A DNA stretch of 14,415 nt. It comes from an uncultured Eubacteriaceae bacterium. Its GTDB lineage: Bacteria; Bacillota; Clostridia; Lachnospirales; Lachnospiraceae. Made by a program: the position numbers and the translations under genes. Below the pieces are notes generated by a model, which saw only the letters and a list, made by a program, of their open reading frames with translations, was not told where the DNA came from and did not search any database. Of the stretch, positions 6,616-14,309 are shown one piece after another; the stretch's first letter is position 1, and the number at the start of each line of letters is the position of its first letter. The DNA is taken from the NCBI GenBank assembly GCA_945938055.1, contig CAMEUH010000037.1, positions 1 through 14,415 of the forward strand, in the 5' to 3' direction.

Positions 6616-7799
6616 TATTTGTTGGTCTCCTCTCCATTTAAGTATTTCTGGACAGTATGTACGTCCTTATCACCACGTCCGGATAAACATACCACGATAA
6701 TGTCATCTTTTTTCATGTTCTTTGCAATCTTAAAGCAATGTGCCAATGCGTGTGCGCTCTCGATTGCCGGAATAATTCCCTCCAATCTGCATAACTCAAG
6801 CAGGGCATCCATTGCCTCAGAATCCGTTATGGATACATATTCTGCCCTCTTTGTGTCACGAAGATACGCATGCTCCGGTCCCACGCCCGGATAATCAAGA
6901 CCTGCAGAAATGGAATGGGCAAGTTCAATATTACCATCCTCATCCTGCAAAAGATAAGAACGCATGCCATGAAGTACGCCCGGCTTTCCAAGTGCCATTG
7001 CAGACGCATGCTTTCCTGTTTCAATGCCAAGTCCTCCGGCTTCCACGCCGATTAATTTCACGTCTTCTTCGTCAATAAAATCCGCAAACATTCCGATGGA
7101 ATTGGAACCACCGCCTACACAAGCCATGACTACATCCGGAAGTCTTCCTTCCTTCTCAAGAATCTGCTTTTTCGCCTCCACACTGATGACCTTCTGGAAT
7201 TCCTTTACCATCTTTGGATATGGATGCGGTCCAACTGCTGAACCGATAATGTAAAAGGTATCCTCTGCCCGCTCTGCCCATGTACGAATAGCTTCGTTGG
7301 TTGCGTCCTTTAAGGTTGCACTGCCCGTTGTCACGCACTGAACCTTAGCACCAAGCATTTCCATGCGAAATACATTTAAAGCCTGACGTTCAATATCTTC
7401 CTTTCCCATGAGAACGGGGCGTTGCATGTTAAGGAGTGCGGCTCCCGTTGCCGTTGCAATACCATGTGGGCATGAGCCGGCCTCTGCAATCACCTTGGTC
7501 TTTCCCATGCGCTTTGCCAGCAAAATCTGTCCGATTACGTTATTAATCTTATGAGCTCCCGTATGATTCAAATCTTCCCTCTTTAAGTAAATCTTCGGAC
7601 CATATTTTTCCGTAAGGCGTTCCGCCAGATAAAGCGGTGTTTCACGCCCCACATATTCCTTCAGGTAATAATTGTACTCCTCAATAAACTTCGGATCCTT
7701 AATCGCCTCATCAAATGCTTTTTCAAGCTCTGCAAGGGTATTCATTAATGATTCGGACACATACTGTCCACCAAAATCTCCATAATAACTCTTTTTCAT
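6615..7799 (-). CDS. trpB: Tryptophan synthase beta subunit
   Basis: PLP-dependent enzyme joining indole and serine to form tryptophan; the partner of TrpA. The 394-residue protein starts MKKSYYGDFGGQYVSE and carries the PLP lysine K84 in HTGAHKINN, the phosphate-binding loop VGGGSNSIG, and GLDYPGVGPEH. It is of the standard TrpB1 type. I chose the ATG at 7799 because AGGAGG precedes it; the open frame extends further into trpF but without homology. The start forms an ATGA overlap with the trpF stop. Confidence 0.97.
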   Translation of the reverse strand: MKKSYYGDFGGQYVSESLMNTLAELEKAFDEAIKDPKFIEEYNYYLKEYVGRETPLYLAERLTEKYGPKIYLKREDLNHTGAHKINNVIGQILLAKRMGKTKVIAEAGSCPHGIATATGAALLNMQRPVLMGKEDIERQALNVFRMEMLGAKVQCVTTGSATLKDATNEAIRTWAERAEDTFYIIGSAVGPHPYPKMVKEFQKVISVEAKKQILEKEGRLPDVVMACVGGGSNSIGMFADFIDEEDVKLIGVEAGGLGIETGKHASAMALGKPGVLHGMRSYLLQDEDGNIELAHSISAGLDYPGVGPEHAYLRDTKRAEYVSITDSEAMDALLELCRLEGIIPAIESAHALAHCFKIAKNMKKDDIIVVCLSGRGDKDVHTVQKYLNGEETNK

Positions 7800-8434
7800 T
7801 TTGTCCTCCTGACTGCTGTTACAAACGCTTTTATTTTCTCTTCGTCTTTTCCACAAAATTGTTCACAATCCTTCTCCACACTGCTGCTGACATCCACAAT
7901 ATCCGGCACAACCTCGCGGATGGCCCTGTTTACATTTTCAACATTCAGTCCGCCGGCAAGCATGAGCCTTTTATGATTTCTTTGAAAACCGGAAAGCAAC
8001 GACCAGTCAAATGTTTCACCATTTCCCGGAATCTTTCCATCAAAGACCACTCCGAATATTTTAGGTTCCTGCATGAGATGTTCGGTCTCAACCTTATCTT
8101 CAATGTTATATGCCCGGAGAATCGGAATCGTTGCTCTCTGTAGAACTTCTTTCCTCAATTCCCCGTGAATCTGGATGAAATCAAAGCCCATCCTTTCTAC
8201 TGCCTCTAACTGCTCCAATGTAGGAGAAACCGTGACTGCCACCGTCTTAATCCGCGGATTTAATTTTTTTAACCGCTCCTTAATGGGAATCGCCATATGC
8301 GGATAAACATTTCGCTTACTCTTTGGATAATACATGACAAATCCTGCATAGTCTGCTCCGGCATCTGCTACATAATCCGCTTCTTCCAGCCGGGTCAGTC
8401 CACATATCTTAATCTCTGGTATTTTTTCAGGCAT
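7796..8434 (-). CDS. trpF: Phosphoribosylanthranilate isomerase
   Basis: Amadori rearrangement of phosphoribosylanthranilate to CdRP, the third step from anthranilate. The 212-residue TIM barrel carries catalytic Cys11 in IKICGLT, the catalytic Asp in GVVFDGK, the GNGETFDW segment, and phosphate-binding LAGGLNVENV and DVSSSVE. QIHGE replaces the more usual QLHG. Two adjacent ATGs (8437 and 8434) can start it; the second has better spacing from AAGG. Its start overlaps the trpC stop by eight bases and its stop overlaps trpB. Its substrate is the product of TrpD, which is not encoded here. Confidence 0.96.
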   Translation of the reverse strand: MPEKIPEIKICGLTRLEEADYVADAGADYAGFVMYYPKSKRNVYPHMAIPIKERLKKLNPRIKTVAVTVSPTLEQLEAVERMGFDFIQIHGELRKEVLQRATIPILRAYNIEDKVETEHLMQEPKIFGVVFDGKIPGNGETFDWSLLSGFQRNHKRLMLAGGLNVENVNRAIREVVPDIVDVSSSVEKDCEQFCGKDEEKIKAFVTAVRRTK

Positions 8435-9209
8435 CATACACCTTCTTCCAATGAGCCGCAAGCTCCTTCGGATTCTCCGACTCCATGAATGCCCTTCCAA
8501 TCAGAAGTGCATTGACATCGCTCTGCTTTAGCAGGCTGATATGGGAATCCTCCGTTACCCCGCTTTCTGACACCAGCACCTTTTCTTTCGGAACCATCTT
8601 TGCAAGCCTTGTGGTGGTGGACAGTTCAATTGCAAAAGTCTTTAAATTCCGGTTATTGATTCCGATAATCGGGAAATCCAATTCCAGAACCCGCTTCATT
8701 TCCGTTTCATCATGAACCTCACAGAGAACATCAAGCCCAAGGCTTCCTGCAAGGTCATAAAGTCTTTTTAATGTTTCATCATCAAGAATGGCCGCAATGA
8801 GAAGAATGGCATCTGCTCCGATTACCTTTGCCTCATATACCTGGTATTCCTCAATGATAAAATCCTTTCTTAAAATCGGCAGACTGGAAATCTTACGAAT
8901 TTCCTTCAGATACTCTGCCCCGCCATGAAAATAATCCTCTTCCGTCAGAACCGAGATGGCATCCACAGAAGCATTGTACTGACCGATCCTGTCCGTTAGC
9001 TCCAGCTTATTGTTAATCACCCCCATGCTTGGGGATGCCTTTTTAAATTCTCCGATTATGGAAAGTCCCTGCTTTGCCAGTGCATCATGGAAAGAAATGC
9101 ATTTTCTGGTTGATGCAAGTGCCAGTTCCTTCATTTCCTCTCCACTGATTTTTTTCTTATGCTCCGGAAGTCTTATTTTCTTAGCCTCTACAATCTCATC
9201 CAATATCAT
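8427..9209 (-). CDS. trpC: Indole-3-glycerol phosphate synthase
   Basis: Closes the pyrrole ring of CdRP with decarboxylation to give indole-3-glycerol phosphate. The 260-residue protein is a stand-alone TrpC, not fused to TrpF as in enterobacteria. Active-site elements: Glu54 and Lys56 in IIGEFKKASPS, Lys115 in LRKDFI, Glu164 in LCEVHDE, Asn185 in GINNRNL, and Ser216 in VSESGV. The start ATG at 9209 lies only two bases after the trpG stop. This is the junction where trpD would normally sit. Confidence 0.97.
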   Translation of the reverse strand: MILDEIVEAKKIRLPEHKKKISGEEMKELALASTRKCISFHDALAKQGLSIIGEFKKASPSMGVINNKLELTDRIGQYNASVDAISVLTEEDYFHGGAEYLKEIRKISSLPILRKDFIIEEYQVYEAKVIGADAILLIAAILDDETLKRLYDLAGSLGLDVLCEVHDETEMKRVLELDFPIIGINNRNLKTFAIELSTTTRLAKMVPKEKVLVSESGVTEDSHISLLKQSDVNALLIGRAFMESENPKELAAHWKKVYDA

Positions 9210-9211
9210 GT

Positions 9212-9781
9212 CTATATCCTCCCGTTTACGAAGTTTTCAATCAACCGTTTTCCATGCTCCGTGTAAATGGATTCCGGATGAAACTGCAGTCCGACTACCG
9301 GATACTTTTCATGTTTGACCGCCATGATTTCCCCATCCCCGGTTCTTGCAAGCACCTTAAGACACGGTGGAAGCGTATCTTCCATGATTGCCAGGGAATG
9401 ATATCTTGCCACCTTAACAGGTGAATCAATTCCGGCAAAAATACTGCTTCCATCATGGGTAATTTCCGACTGTTTTCCGTGGAAAAGCTGTTTTGCATAG
9501 CTCACCGTTGCCCCAAATGCAACTCCGATGCTCTGGTGTCCAAGGCAGATACCAAGAATCGGGACCTTTCCTGCAAAATACCGGATGGCCTCCACGCAGA
9601 TTCCTGCCTCCAGCGGACTCTTTGGTCCCGGAGAAATAACAATTTTCTCCGGTTCCATTGCTTCGATTTCCTCAATCGTTACCTTATCATTTCTTACGAC
9701 CTTAATGTCACTGTTAAATGTACCAATATACTGGTACAGGTTGTAGGTAAAAGAATCATAATTATCAATAATCAGTATCAT
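9212..9781 (-). CDS. trpG: Anthranilate synthase, glutamine amidotransferase subunit
   Basis: Hydrolyses glutamine and passes ammonia to TrpE. The 189-residue class I amidotransferase has the catalytic triad Cys79 (GICLGHQSIG), His168 and Glu170 (LQFHPESIYTEHG). The N-terminus MILIIDNYDSFTYNLYQYIG is typical. Its length is that of a stand-alone subunit, so it is not a TrpGD fusion. The ATG at 9781 overlaps the trpE stop by one base (TAATG). It could also serve as PabA in folate synthesis, as in some Firmicutes, but its position gives the trp role. Confidence 0.96.
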   Translation of the reverse strand: MILIIDNYDSFTYNLYQYIGTFNSDIKVVRNDKVTIEEIEAMEPEKIVISPGPKSPLEAGICVEAIRYFAGKVPILGICLGHQSIGVAFGATVSYAKQLFHGKQSEITHDGSSIFAGIDSPVKVARYHSLAIMEDTLPPCLKVLARTGDGEIMAVKHEKYPVVGLQFHPESIYTEHGKRLIENFVNGRI

Positions 9782-11217
9782 TACAGTTCTTCCTCCTTTA
9801 CCAGGGTTTTTGCCAGTGCCATGACCTTGTTGCAGCACTCCATGTATTCATTTTCCGGAACGGAATCTGCCACAATTCCGGCTCCCGCCTGAAGATATAC
9901 CTTATCATCTTTCTTAATCATGGTTCTTATGGTAATGCAAAAATCCATGTTACCGTTAAAATCCACATATCCCGTGGCGCCGCCATACAATCCCCTTCGA
10001 ACTGTTTCCAATTCGTCAATGATTTCCATCGCCCGAATCTTTGGCGCACCGCTTAATGTTCCTGCCGGCAGGAAGGATGCCACCAGATCAAACGGATGAT
10101 ATTCTCCCTTTTTCTTTCCTTCCACCAATGAAACAATATGCATTACATGGGAATATTTCTGGATGTCCATGAACTGGGAAACCTTTACCGTTCCAAACTC
10201 TGCAATTCTTCCCATGTCATTTCTTGCCAGATCCACAAGCATCACATGTTCTGCCCGTTCCTTTTCATCTGCAAGAAGCTCTGCCTCCAATGCCTTATCT
10301 TCCTCAGGAGTCTTTCCCCTTTTCCTGGTTCCTGCAATAGGGCAGGTCATTACCTTTCCTTCTTTTTGCTTTACCACCATTTCCGGAGAGCTTCCAATCA
10401 CCTCAAAATCTCCGAAATGAAAATAATAAAGATATGGTGACGGATTTAATTCTCTTAACTCTTTATATAGTGCAAATCCGTCCTGCTTCGTTAAAACAGT
10501 CCATCGCTGTGATAAGACCGTCTGGAAAATATGTCCCTCACGGATATACTCTTTTATTTTTTCTACCTTACTTCCATATTCTTCTATGGTATCGGATTTT
10601 TTAATAATTACTCCGTCCCGTTTGATTCCTGTCTGAACCGGGCAAATGTTTTTCAATGTATTTTCAATTAATTGCTCTGCCTTCTGAAGTGCCTCTTTCT
10701 TTCCTTCCTCGCTATCAGCCCCCAGTACAACACCGGTCAATGTCTCTGCAACATGGTCAATGACAATAAATTCCGTTGCCAGCATGAACTGTACCGTTTC
10801 AATTCCAATTTCCTCCGGATTCTCGTCAGGAAGCTCTTCTGAATATCTCACAAAATCATATCCAAGGCACCCTACCAGTCCCCCGGTAAAAGCCAGCTCC
10901 CCATCTTCCTTGGTGACCTGAAATTCACTATAATACTCTTTCAGAAGCTCCAGCGGATTGCCCTTAAGAATTGTTTGTTCTTTGTTTCTGTTCGTAATCA
11001 CAAGGGAATTTCCCCTGGACTGAATAATTTCTTCCGGCTCCACACCCATGATGGTGTAGCGGTCATGGTTTTTATCATAACTTTCCAGAAGGAAGCTGAT
11101 TAAAGATGTGCTCTTGTCCTGACCGGCACTTTTCCTGGTTAATGCTTCAAAGACAGCAACGGAAGTCTCGTTGACGATGCTTACTGTTTTTTTGTAGGCT
11201 TTTAGAATTCTTTTCAT
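9781..11217 (-). CDS. trpE: Anthranilate synthase component I
   Basis: Converts chorismate to anthranilate with TrpG, the committed step. The protein has 478 residues. The LLES motif (residues 43-46), part of the tryptophan-binding site, is present, so feedback inhibition is expected. The chorismate-binding core includes SPYLYYFHFGDFEVIGSSPE, PIAGTRKRGKTPEED, HVMLVDLARNDMGRI, SGAPKIRAMEII and AGAGIVADSVPE. I chose the ATG at 11217 because AAAGGA lies upstream at a workable distance; the open frame runs on through the T-box leader, which is not coding. It is the first gene of the operon, behind the T-box. Confidence 0.97.
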   Translation of the reverse strand: MKRILKAYKKTVSIVNETSVAVFEALTRKSAGQDKSTSLISFLLESYDKNHDRYTIMGVEPEEIIQSRGNSLVITNRNKEQTILKGNPLELLKEYYSEFQVTKEDGELAFTGGLVGCLGYDFVRYSEELPDENPEEIGIETVQFMLATEFIVIDHVAETLTGVVLGADSEEGKKEALQKAEQLIENTLKNICPVQTGIKRDGVIIKKSDTIEEYGSKVEKIKEYIREGHIFQTVLSQRWTVLTKQDGFALYKELRELNPSPYLYYFHFGDFEVIGSSPEMVVKQKEGKVMTCPIAGTRKRGKTPEEDKALEAELLADEKERAEHVMLVDLARNDMGRIAEFGTVKVSQFMDIQKYSHVMHIVSLVEGKKKGEYHPFDLVASFLPAGTLSGAPKIRAMEIIDELETVRRGLYGGATGYVDFNGNMDFCITIRTMIKKDDKVYLQAGAGIVADSVPENEYMECCNKVMALAKTLVKEEEL

Positions 11218-11308
11218 GTTGGCTGATTCCTTTCCTTTTTGATGACTGCGGTTTTGCAGCCGTTTCATCATCGGAACGGACAGGGGGATTTTTGAATGAA
11301 TTCGAAAT

Positions 11309-11340
11309 AAAAAAAGTCCCTGACAATTCCTGTCAGGGAC
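11309..11340 (-). terminator. T-box regulated terminator of the trp leader
   Basis: Perfect ten-base-pair stem GTCCCTGACA / TGTCAGGGAC with a five-base loop, followed on the minus strand by seven T residues. It begins about ten bases after the T-box sequence, the standard arrangement for a T-box switch that ends transcription when tRNA is charged. Confidence 0.95.
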
Positions 11341-11629
11341 GAATATTATCGTGGTGCCACCCTTATTTACAGGCATATGAAAAACAGACTGCCTGCCTCA
11401 TTCCGATACGGAGCAATTCATAATCAGGATACCGGATTCTCCGGTTCATTATGATTCTCGATATCTTTCCTCTGTAACGTGAGGTCACGTCGCCAGCTAC
11501 TTGTAAGATAACTTTTGCCTGCGCATCTCCCAAACCCATTTCTCCAAACTCTCCATACCGGAATCTCAGCTTACCCGGCTCTCTGTGATGTACCTTTTTG
11601 AAGTACTATTTTGTTCATCGATTTTGATT
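11316..11629 (-). ncRNA. T-box riboswitch (tryptophan) upstream of trpE
   Basis: Leader RNA that reads tRNA charging. The T-box AAGGGTGGCACCACG lies at 11364-11350 and is followed by the terminator. Upstream, Stem I has an AGTAC segment, the conserved AGAGAG element (11584-11579) and a distal hairpin closed by CCGG/CCGG. On the 3' side of the specifier region, GAAATGGG places UGG (11538-11536) where the specifier codon sits, which fits tRNA-Trp and the downstream genes. Uncharged tRNA-Trp should stabilise the antiterminator and switch on trpEGCFBA. The leader boundaries are estimated from the promoter and terminator; the Stem I folding was done by eye. Confidence 0.93.
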
Positions 11630-11635
11630 AGATTT

Positions 11636-11664
11636 ATGATAGCACTTGTGAAATCATCTGTCAA
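11636..11664 (-). promoter_or_regulatory. Sigma-A promoter of the trp operon
   Basis: TTGACA (11664-11659), a 17-base spacer and TATCAT (11641-11636) on the minus strand, with a start near 11629. The -35 begins 13 bases after the TraX-family stop codon. It is close to consensus, as expected for an operon regulated by attenuation and not by initiation. Confidence 0.9.
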
Positions 11665-11676
11665 ATTATTTTTTAC

Positions 11677-12387
11677 TTATCCCAACATTCTCGCAATCCC
11701 ATACAATACCAAAAGGTGTGCCGGATAAAACACATAAAATAAATATTTCATCCCCATACCACGCTTTCCGTTATAAAGCATCAGCGGTATGGTAGAAAAA
11801 ACGGAGTACCTTTGAATTCCGGATGCGCCAAATATCTGCACGGCAGATGACAACAGATGCTTTGCCAGGAACCTGTCATGCAGCTCCTCATACACATATA
11901 CCAGAAATACACCAAAGCATCCGTAATCCGTACGCAGAAACTCTGCCGTAAGACCTGCGGCCACTATAACGGCATATCCTGCTACTTTCTTACAAATATC
12001 CCAATTTGCACTGCATTTTATTTTCTGAATCCCATCTTTTAGATAAAGTCCCAGAAGTGCCAGAAAAAAAGTAATCAGCACATTCTGATATCGCAGGGTC
12101 AGTCCTCCAAAAAAAGCATAATCAAAGATTGGTTCCGTGATAATTGCAAATACAGCCATCCTTCCCATGTATTTAAGACGGTTTCTGGTATGCACATAAC
12201 CTTCTGCCACAAAAAACGCAAAAATTGGGAAGGAAACCCTTCCCAGAATTCGAATCCAGATTATGTTCGGAAACAGAATTGCCCCAACATGGTCCACCAT
12301 CATCATCACCATTGCAAAAATTTTCAAGGAAGATGCATCCAGACATTGCAATTTTTTTAACTGTTCTTTCATGTCCGATATCCTCAT
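11677..12387 (-). CDS. TraX-family integral membrane protein (putative acyltransferase)
   Basis: Polytopic membrane protein of 236 residues. About seven or eight hydrophobic segments can be seen, for example LKIFAMVMMMVDHVGAILF (22-40), FPIFAFFVAEGYV (53-65), VLITFFLALLGLYL (103-116), YAVIVAAGLTAEFL (136-149) and YLFYVFYPAHLLVLYGIARM (215-234). The pattern MVDHVG, GRVSFPIFAFFVAEGY and YVFYPAHLL is typical of the TraX family, named from the F-plasmid pilin N-acetylation protein; chromosomal Firmicute members have no known substrate. The ATG at 12387 overlaps the GH13 stop (ATGA), so the two are translationally coupled. A second start at 12372 has GAGG nine bases upstream. No conjugation genes are nearby. 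Confidence 0.85.
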   Translation of the reverse strand: MRISDMKEQLKKLQCLDASSLKIFAMVMMMVDHVGAILFPNIIWIRILGRVSFPIFAFFVAEGYVHTRNRLKYMGRMAVFAIITEPIFDYAFFGGLTLRYQNVLITFFLALLGLYLKDGIQKIKCSANWDICKKVAGYAVIVAAGLTAEFLRTDYGCFGVFLVYVYEELHDRFLAKHLLSSAVQIFGASGIQRYSVFSTIPLMLYNGKRGMGMKYLFYVFYPAHLLVLYGIARMLG

Positions 12388-14213
12388 TCTCCCAATTTCC
12401 TGCTGACAAGCACTACAATAGACCGTTCTGCCACTTCTACTGCACGGTCTTTTGCAAGAAGCACAGCTTTAGCAGCAGACGACATCACAATCTCCCATTC
12501 CAGTCCGTCCGGAAGTGTAGGAAGTGCCAGCTTATGCTTTTCCCAGTGCAGATTGTATGCCACATAAATAAAATCATCTTCCCTGCCATCATCATTCATG
12601 GCATATTGCCCACAATACATGATTCCAAAATGGCGGTTATAATTTTCGAAACTGGCAAACCATGCATTATCACTATGATAGGAAATATCCGGATATCCAC
12701 AGGACTTATAGTCCATGTCACGAAGAGGTTCTGCCATATGCAGAATACCGTGTTTCTTACGGAATGCAATCAGTTCCTTCGTAAACTCAAAAATCTCCCT
12801 GTTGCTTTCAAGATTCTTCCAGTTCAGCCATGAAATCTCATTATCCTGACAATACGGATTATTATTCCCGGACTGGGAATTCCCAAACTCGTCACCGGCA
12901 TAAAGAAGCGGTGTTCCCTGGCTTAAAAGCACCATCATCAGCGCATTTTTAATCTGCTGCTTGCGTAATTCCACAATTTTTTTCTTCCGGCATTTTCCTT
13001 CCACGCCACAGTTCCAGCTGTTGTTAAAATCTTCACCATCTCTGTTATTCTCACCATTGATTTCGTTATGCTTCCTGTCATAGCTCACAAGGTCCATCAA
13101 TGTAAAACCATTGTTATTGGCAATATAATTGATGACTGCCGTATTACTTTCATTCATCTTTACCCGGGACACAAACTCATTTAACTGATTCTCATCCCCT
13201 TTTAGAAGCTTTCGTGCGCAGTCCATGAAACCCTGATTGTAATTGGCAAGATTCTTATGGGAACGCTTTCCTGCAGCGCCATTCCAGTATGTGGTAAACA
13301 TTTTCACCCTGGAAAGAAGCGGGTCGTTTGCCACCGCCTCCAGGACAGCATCACTACAATTCAGATGGATTCCGTCGATATGATATTCCACCACCCAGTA
13401 GCGGACACAGTCACGAATCAGATTGATTCCTGCATCATATGGGAAATACATCTCCACAATGACTTCAATTCCTGCCTGATGAAGCGCCTTGACCATTTCC
13501 TTAAACTCAACGGTGTAATCCCCGTTCTGACGACTCTTAGAGGAATAGGCAGCTTTCGGTGCAAAATACATTCCCTTACAGTAACCCCAATAATTCACCT
13601 TTCCATTATACTGCGGATGATACAGACTATTCTTATCATTTTCCGTCCATTTCTGAACTTCTTCAAATTCAAATACCGGCATGAGTTCCACGGCAGTAAT
13701 GCCCAGTTCCTTAAGATATGGTATCTTCTCAATGACTCCGGCATATGTTCCCTTGTTTTTAACCTTGGAACTTGCATGCTTTGTAAAGCCTCTCACATGC
13801 AGTTTATATAAAACCGTGTCCGAATACCGTGTATTCAGCGGATGATCATTTCCCCAGTCAAAGAAATCCATGCACACTCTGGAACGATAATCCTTCTCTC
13901 TTACTGTATGTCCAAATTCCTGCACATCACATACCTGTCTGGCATACGGATCAAGCCTCGTCTTTTCTCCCATGCCGTAATTATATTCCAGATCCGAGAA
14001 ATCCACTCCGAAAATTTTCACGGCAAAAATGTCTCCAAATTTATACGTTTCATCCAGTTCCACGGAATAAAACGGCGTCTGTGCACCCTTTTTATATAAA
14101 TTCAGAGCAATCTTCTCCTGCCGGGACACAACAGCAAAATTATATCCTTCTTCTGTTTTATTTGCACCCAGTATCATCGGATTACCGATGACTGCTCCTA
14201 TCTGCTTATTCAT
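12384..14213 (-). CDS. GH13 isoamylase/GlgX-like protein with all catalytic residues replaced (probable pseudoenzyme)
   Basis: 609 residues with debranching-enzyme architecture: an N-terminal CBM48-like domain (IGNPMILGANKTEEGYNFAVVS, residues 9-30), a TIM barrel (about 130-490), and a beta-sandwich tail. Non-catalytic signatures are well kept: LYKLHVRGFT (135-144), FTLMDLVSYDRKHN (370-383) and GTPLLYAGDEFG with NPYCQDNEISWLNW (433-465). The four GH13 catalytic regions are not. Region I reads VEMYFPY where D-x-x-x-N-H is expected; region II reads GIHLN, with Asn285 replacing the nucleophile Asp and His283 replacing the Arg; region III reads FTTYW, with Thr308 replacing the acid/base Glu; region IV reads NNNGF, with Asn367-Asn368 replacing His-Asp. 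The frame is intact and the start has GGAGG upstream. It may bind glycan or act as a scaffold or sensor; hydrolysis by the usual mechanism is not expected. Confidence 0.9.
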   Translation of the reverse strand: MNKQIGAVIGNPMILGANKTEEGYNFAVVSRQEKIALNLYKKGAQTPFYSVELDETYKFGDIFAVKIFGVDFSDLEYNYGMGEKTRLDPYARQVCDVQEFGHTVREKDYRSRVCMDFFDWGNDHPLNTRYSDTVLYKLHVRGFTKHASSKVKNKGTYAGVIEKIPYLKELGITAVELMPVFEFEEVQKWTENDKNSLYHPQYNGKVNYWGYCKGMYFAPKAAYSSKSRQNGDYTVEFKEMVKALHQAGIEVIVEMYFPYDAGINLIRDCVRYWVVEYHIDGIHLNCSDAVLEAVANDPLLSRVKMFTTYWNGAAGKRSHKNLANYNQGFMDCARKLLKGDENQLNEFVSRVKMNESNTAVINYIANNNGFTLMDLVSYDRKHNEINGENNRDGEDFNNSWNCGVEGKCRKKKIVELRKQQIKNALMMVLLSQGTPLLYAGDEFGNSQSGNNNPYCQDNEISWLNWKNLESNREIFEFTKELIAFRKKHGILHMAEPLRDMDYKSCGYPDISYHSDNAWFASFENYNRHFGIMYCGQYAMNDDGREDDFIYVAYNLHWEKHKLALPTLPDGLEWEIVMSSAAKAVLLAKDRAVEVAERSIVVLVSRKLGE

Positions 14214-14230
14214 CCAGTCGTCCTCCAGCT

Positions 14231-14251
14231 GTCAAATAATTGTCATTTGAC
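14231..14251. promoter_or_regulatory. Inverted repeat in the GH13 leader, possible operator
   Basis: GTCAAAT-N7-ATTTGAC, perfect seven-base arms. It lies just after the predicted transcription start (about 14256) and about ten bases before the ribosome binding site. This is a usual place for a repressor site or for a leader hairpin that affects translation. No regulator can be assigned. Confidence 0.5.
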
Positions 14252-14262
14252 CTTATACTGAT

Positions 14263-14291
14263 ATTATAACGGGGGACTATCTCTTTTTCAA
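14263..14291 (-). promoter_or_regulatory. Sigma-A promoter of the GH13-TraX pair
   Basis: TTGAAA (14291-14286), a 17-base spacer and a perfect TATAAT (14268-14263) on the minus strand. The expected start is near 14256, about 43 bases before the start codon, which is preceded by GGAGG. This is one of the best promoters in the window. Confidence 0.88.
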
Positions 14292-14309
14292 GGAAAATAG
14301 CTCTTATTC

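Noticed and set aside
7800..7856. Longer TrpB start upstream of 7799
   Set aside because: It would overlap trpF coding sequence further and lacks homology; AGGAGG sits before the ATG at 7799.
8438..8500. Longer TrpF start reading into trpC
   Set aside because: The extra residues are an out-of-frame translation of the trpC 3' end and precede the conserved IKICGLT at an abnormal distance.
11218..11376. In-frame N-terminal extension of trpE by 53 codons
   Set aside because: The extension translates the T-box and its terminator. The ATG at 11217 has a ribosome binding site and gives a normal TrpE N-terminus.
11677..12387. TraX-like gene as a sign of a conjugative element
   Set aside because: No relaxase, type IV secretion, integrase, attachment site or direct repeat is seen; chromosomal TraX-family genes are common in Firmicutes.
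12225..14191. Several long plus-strand frames opposite the GH13 and TraX genes
   Set aside because: No ribosome binding sites and no recognisable domains; the minus-strand genes explain the coding pattern fully.
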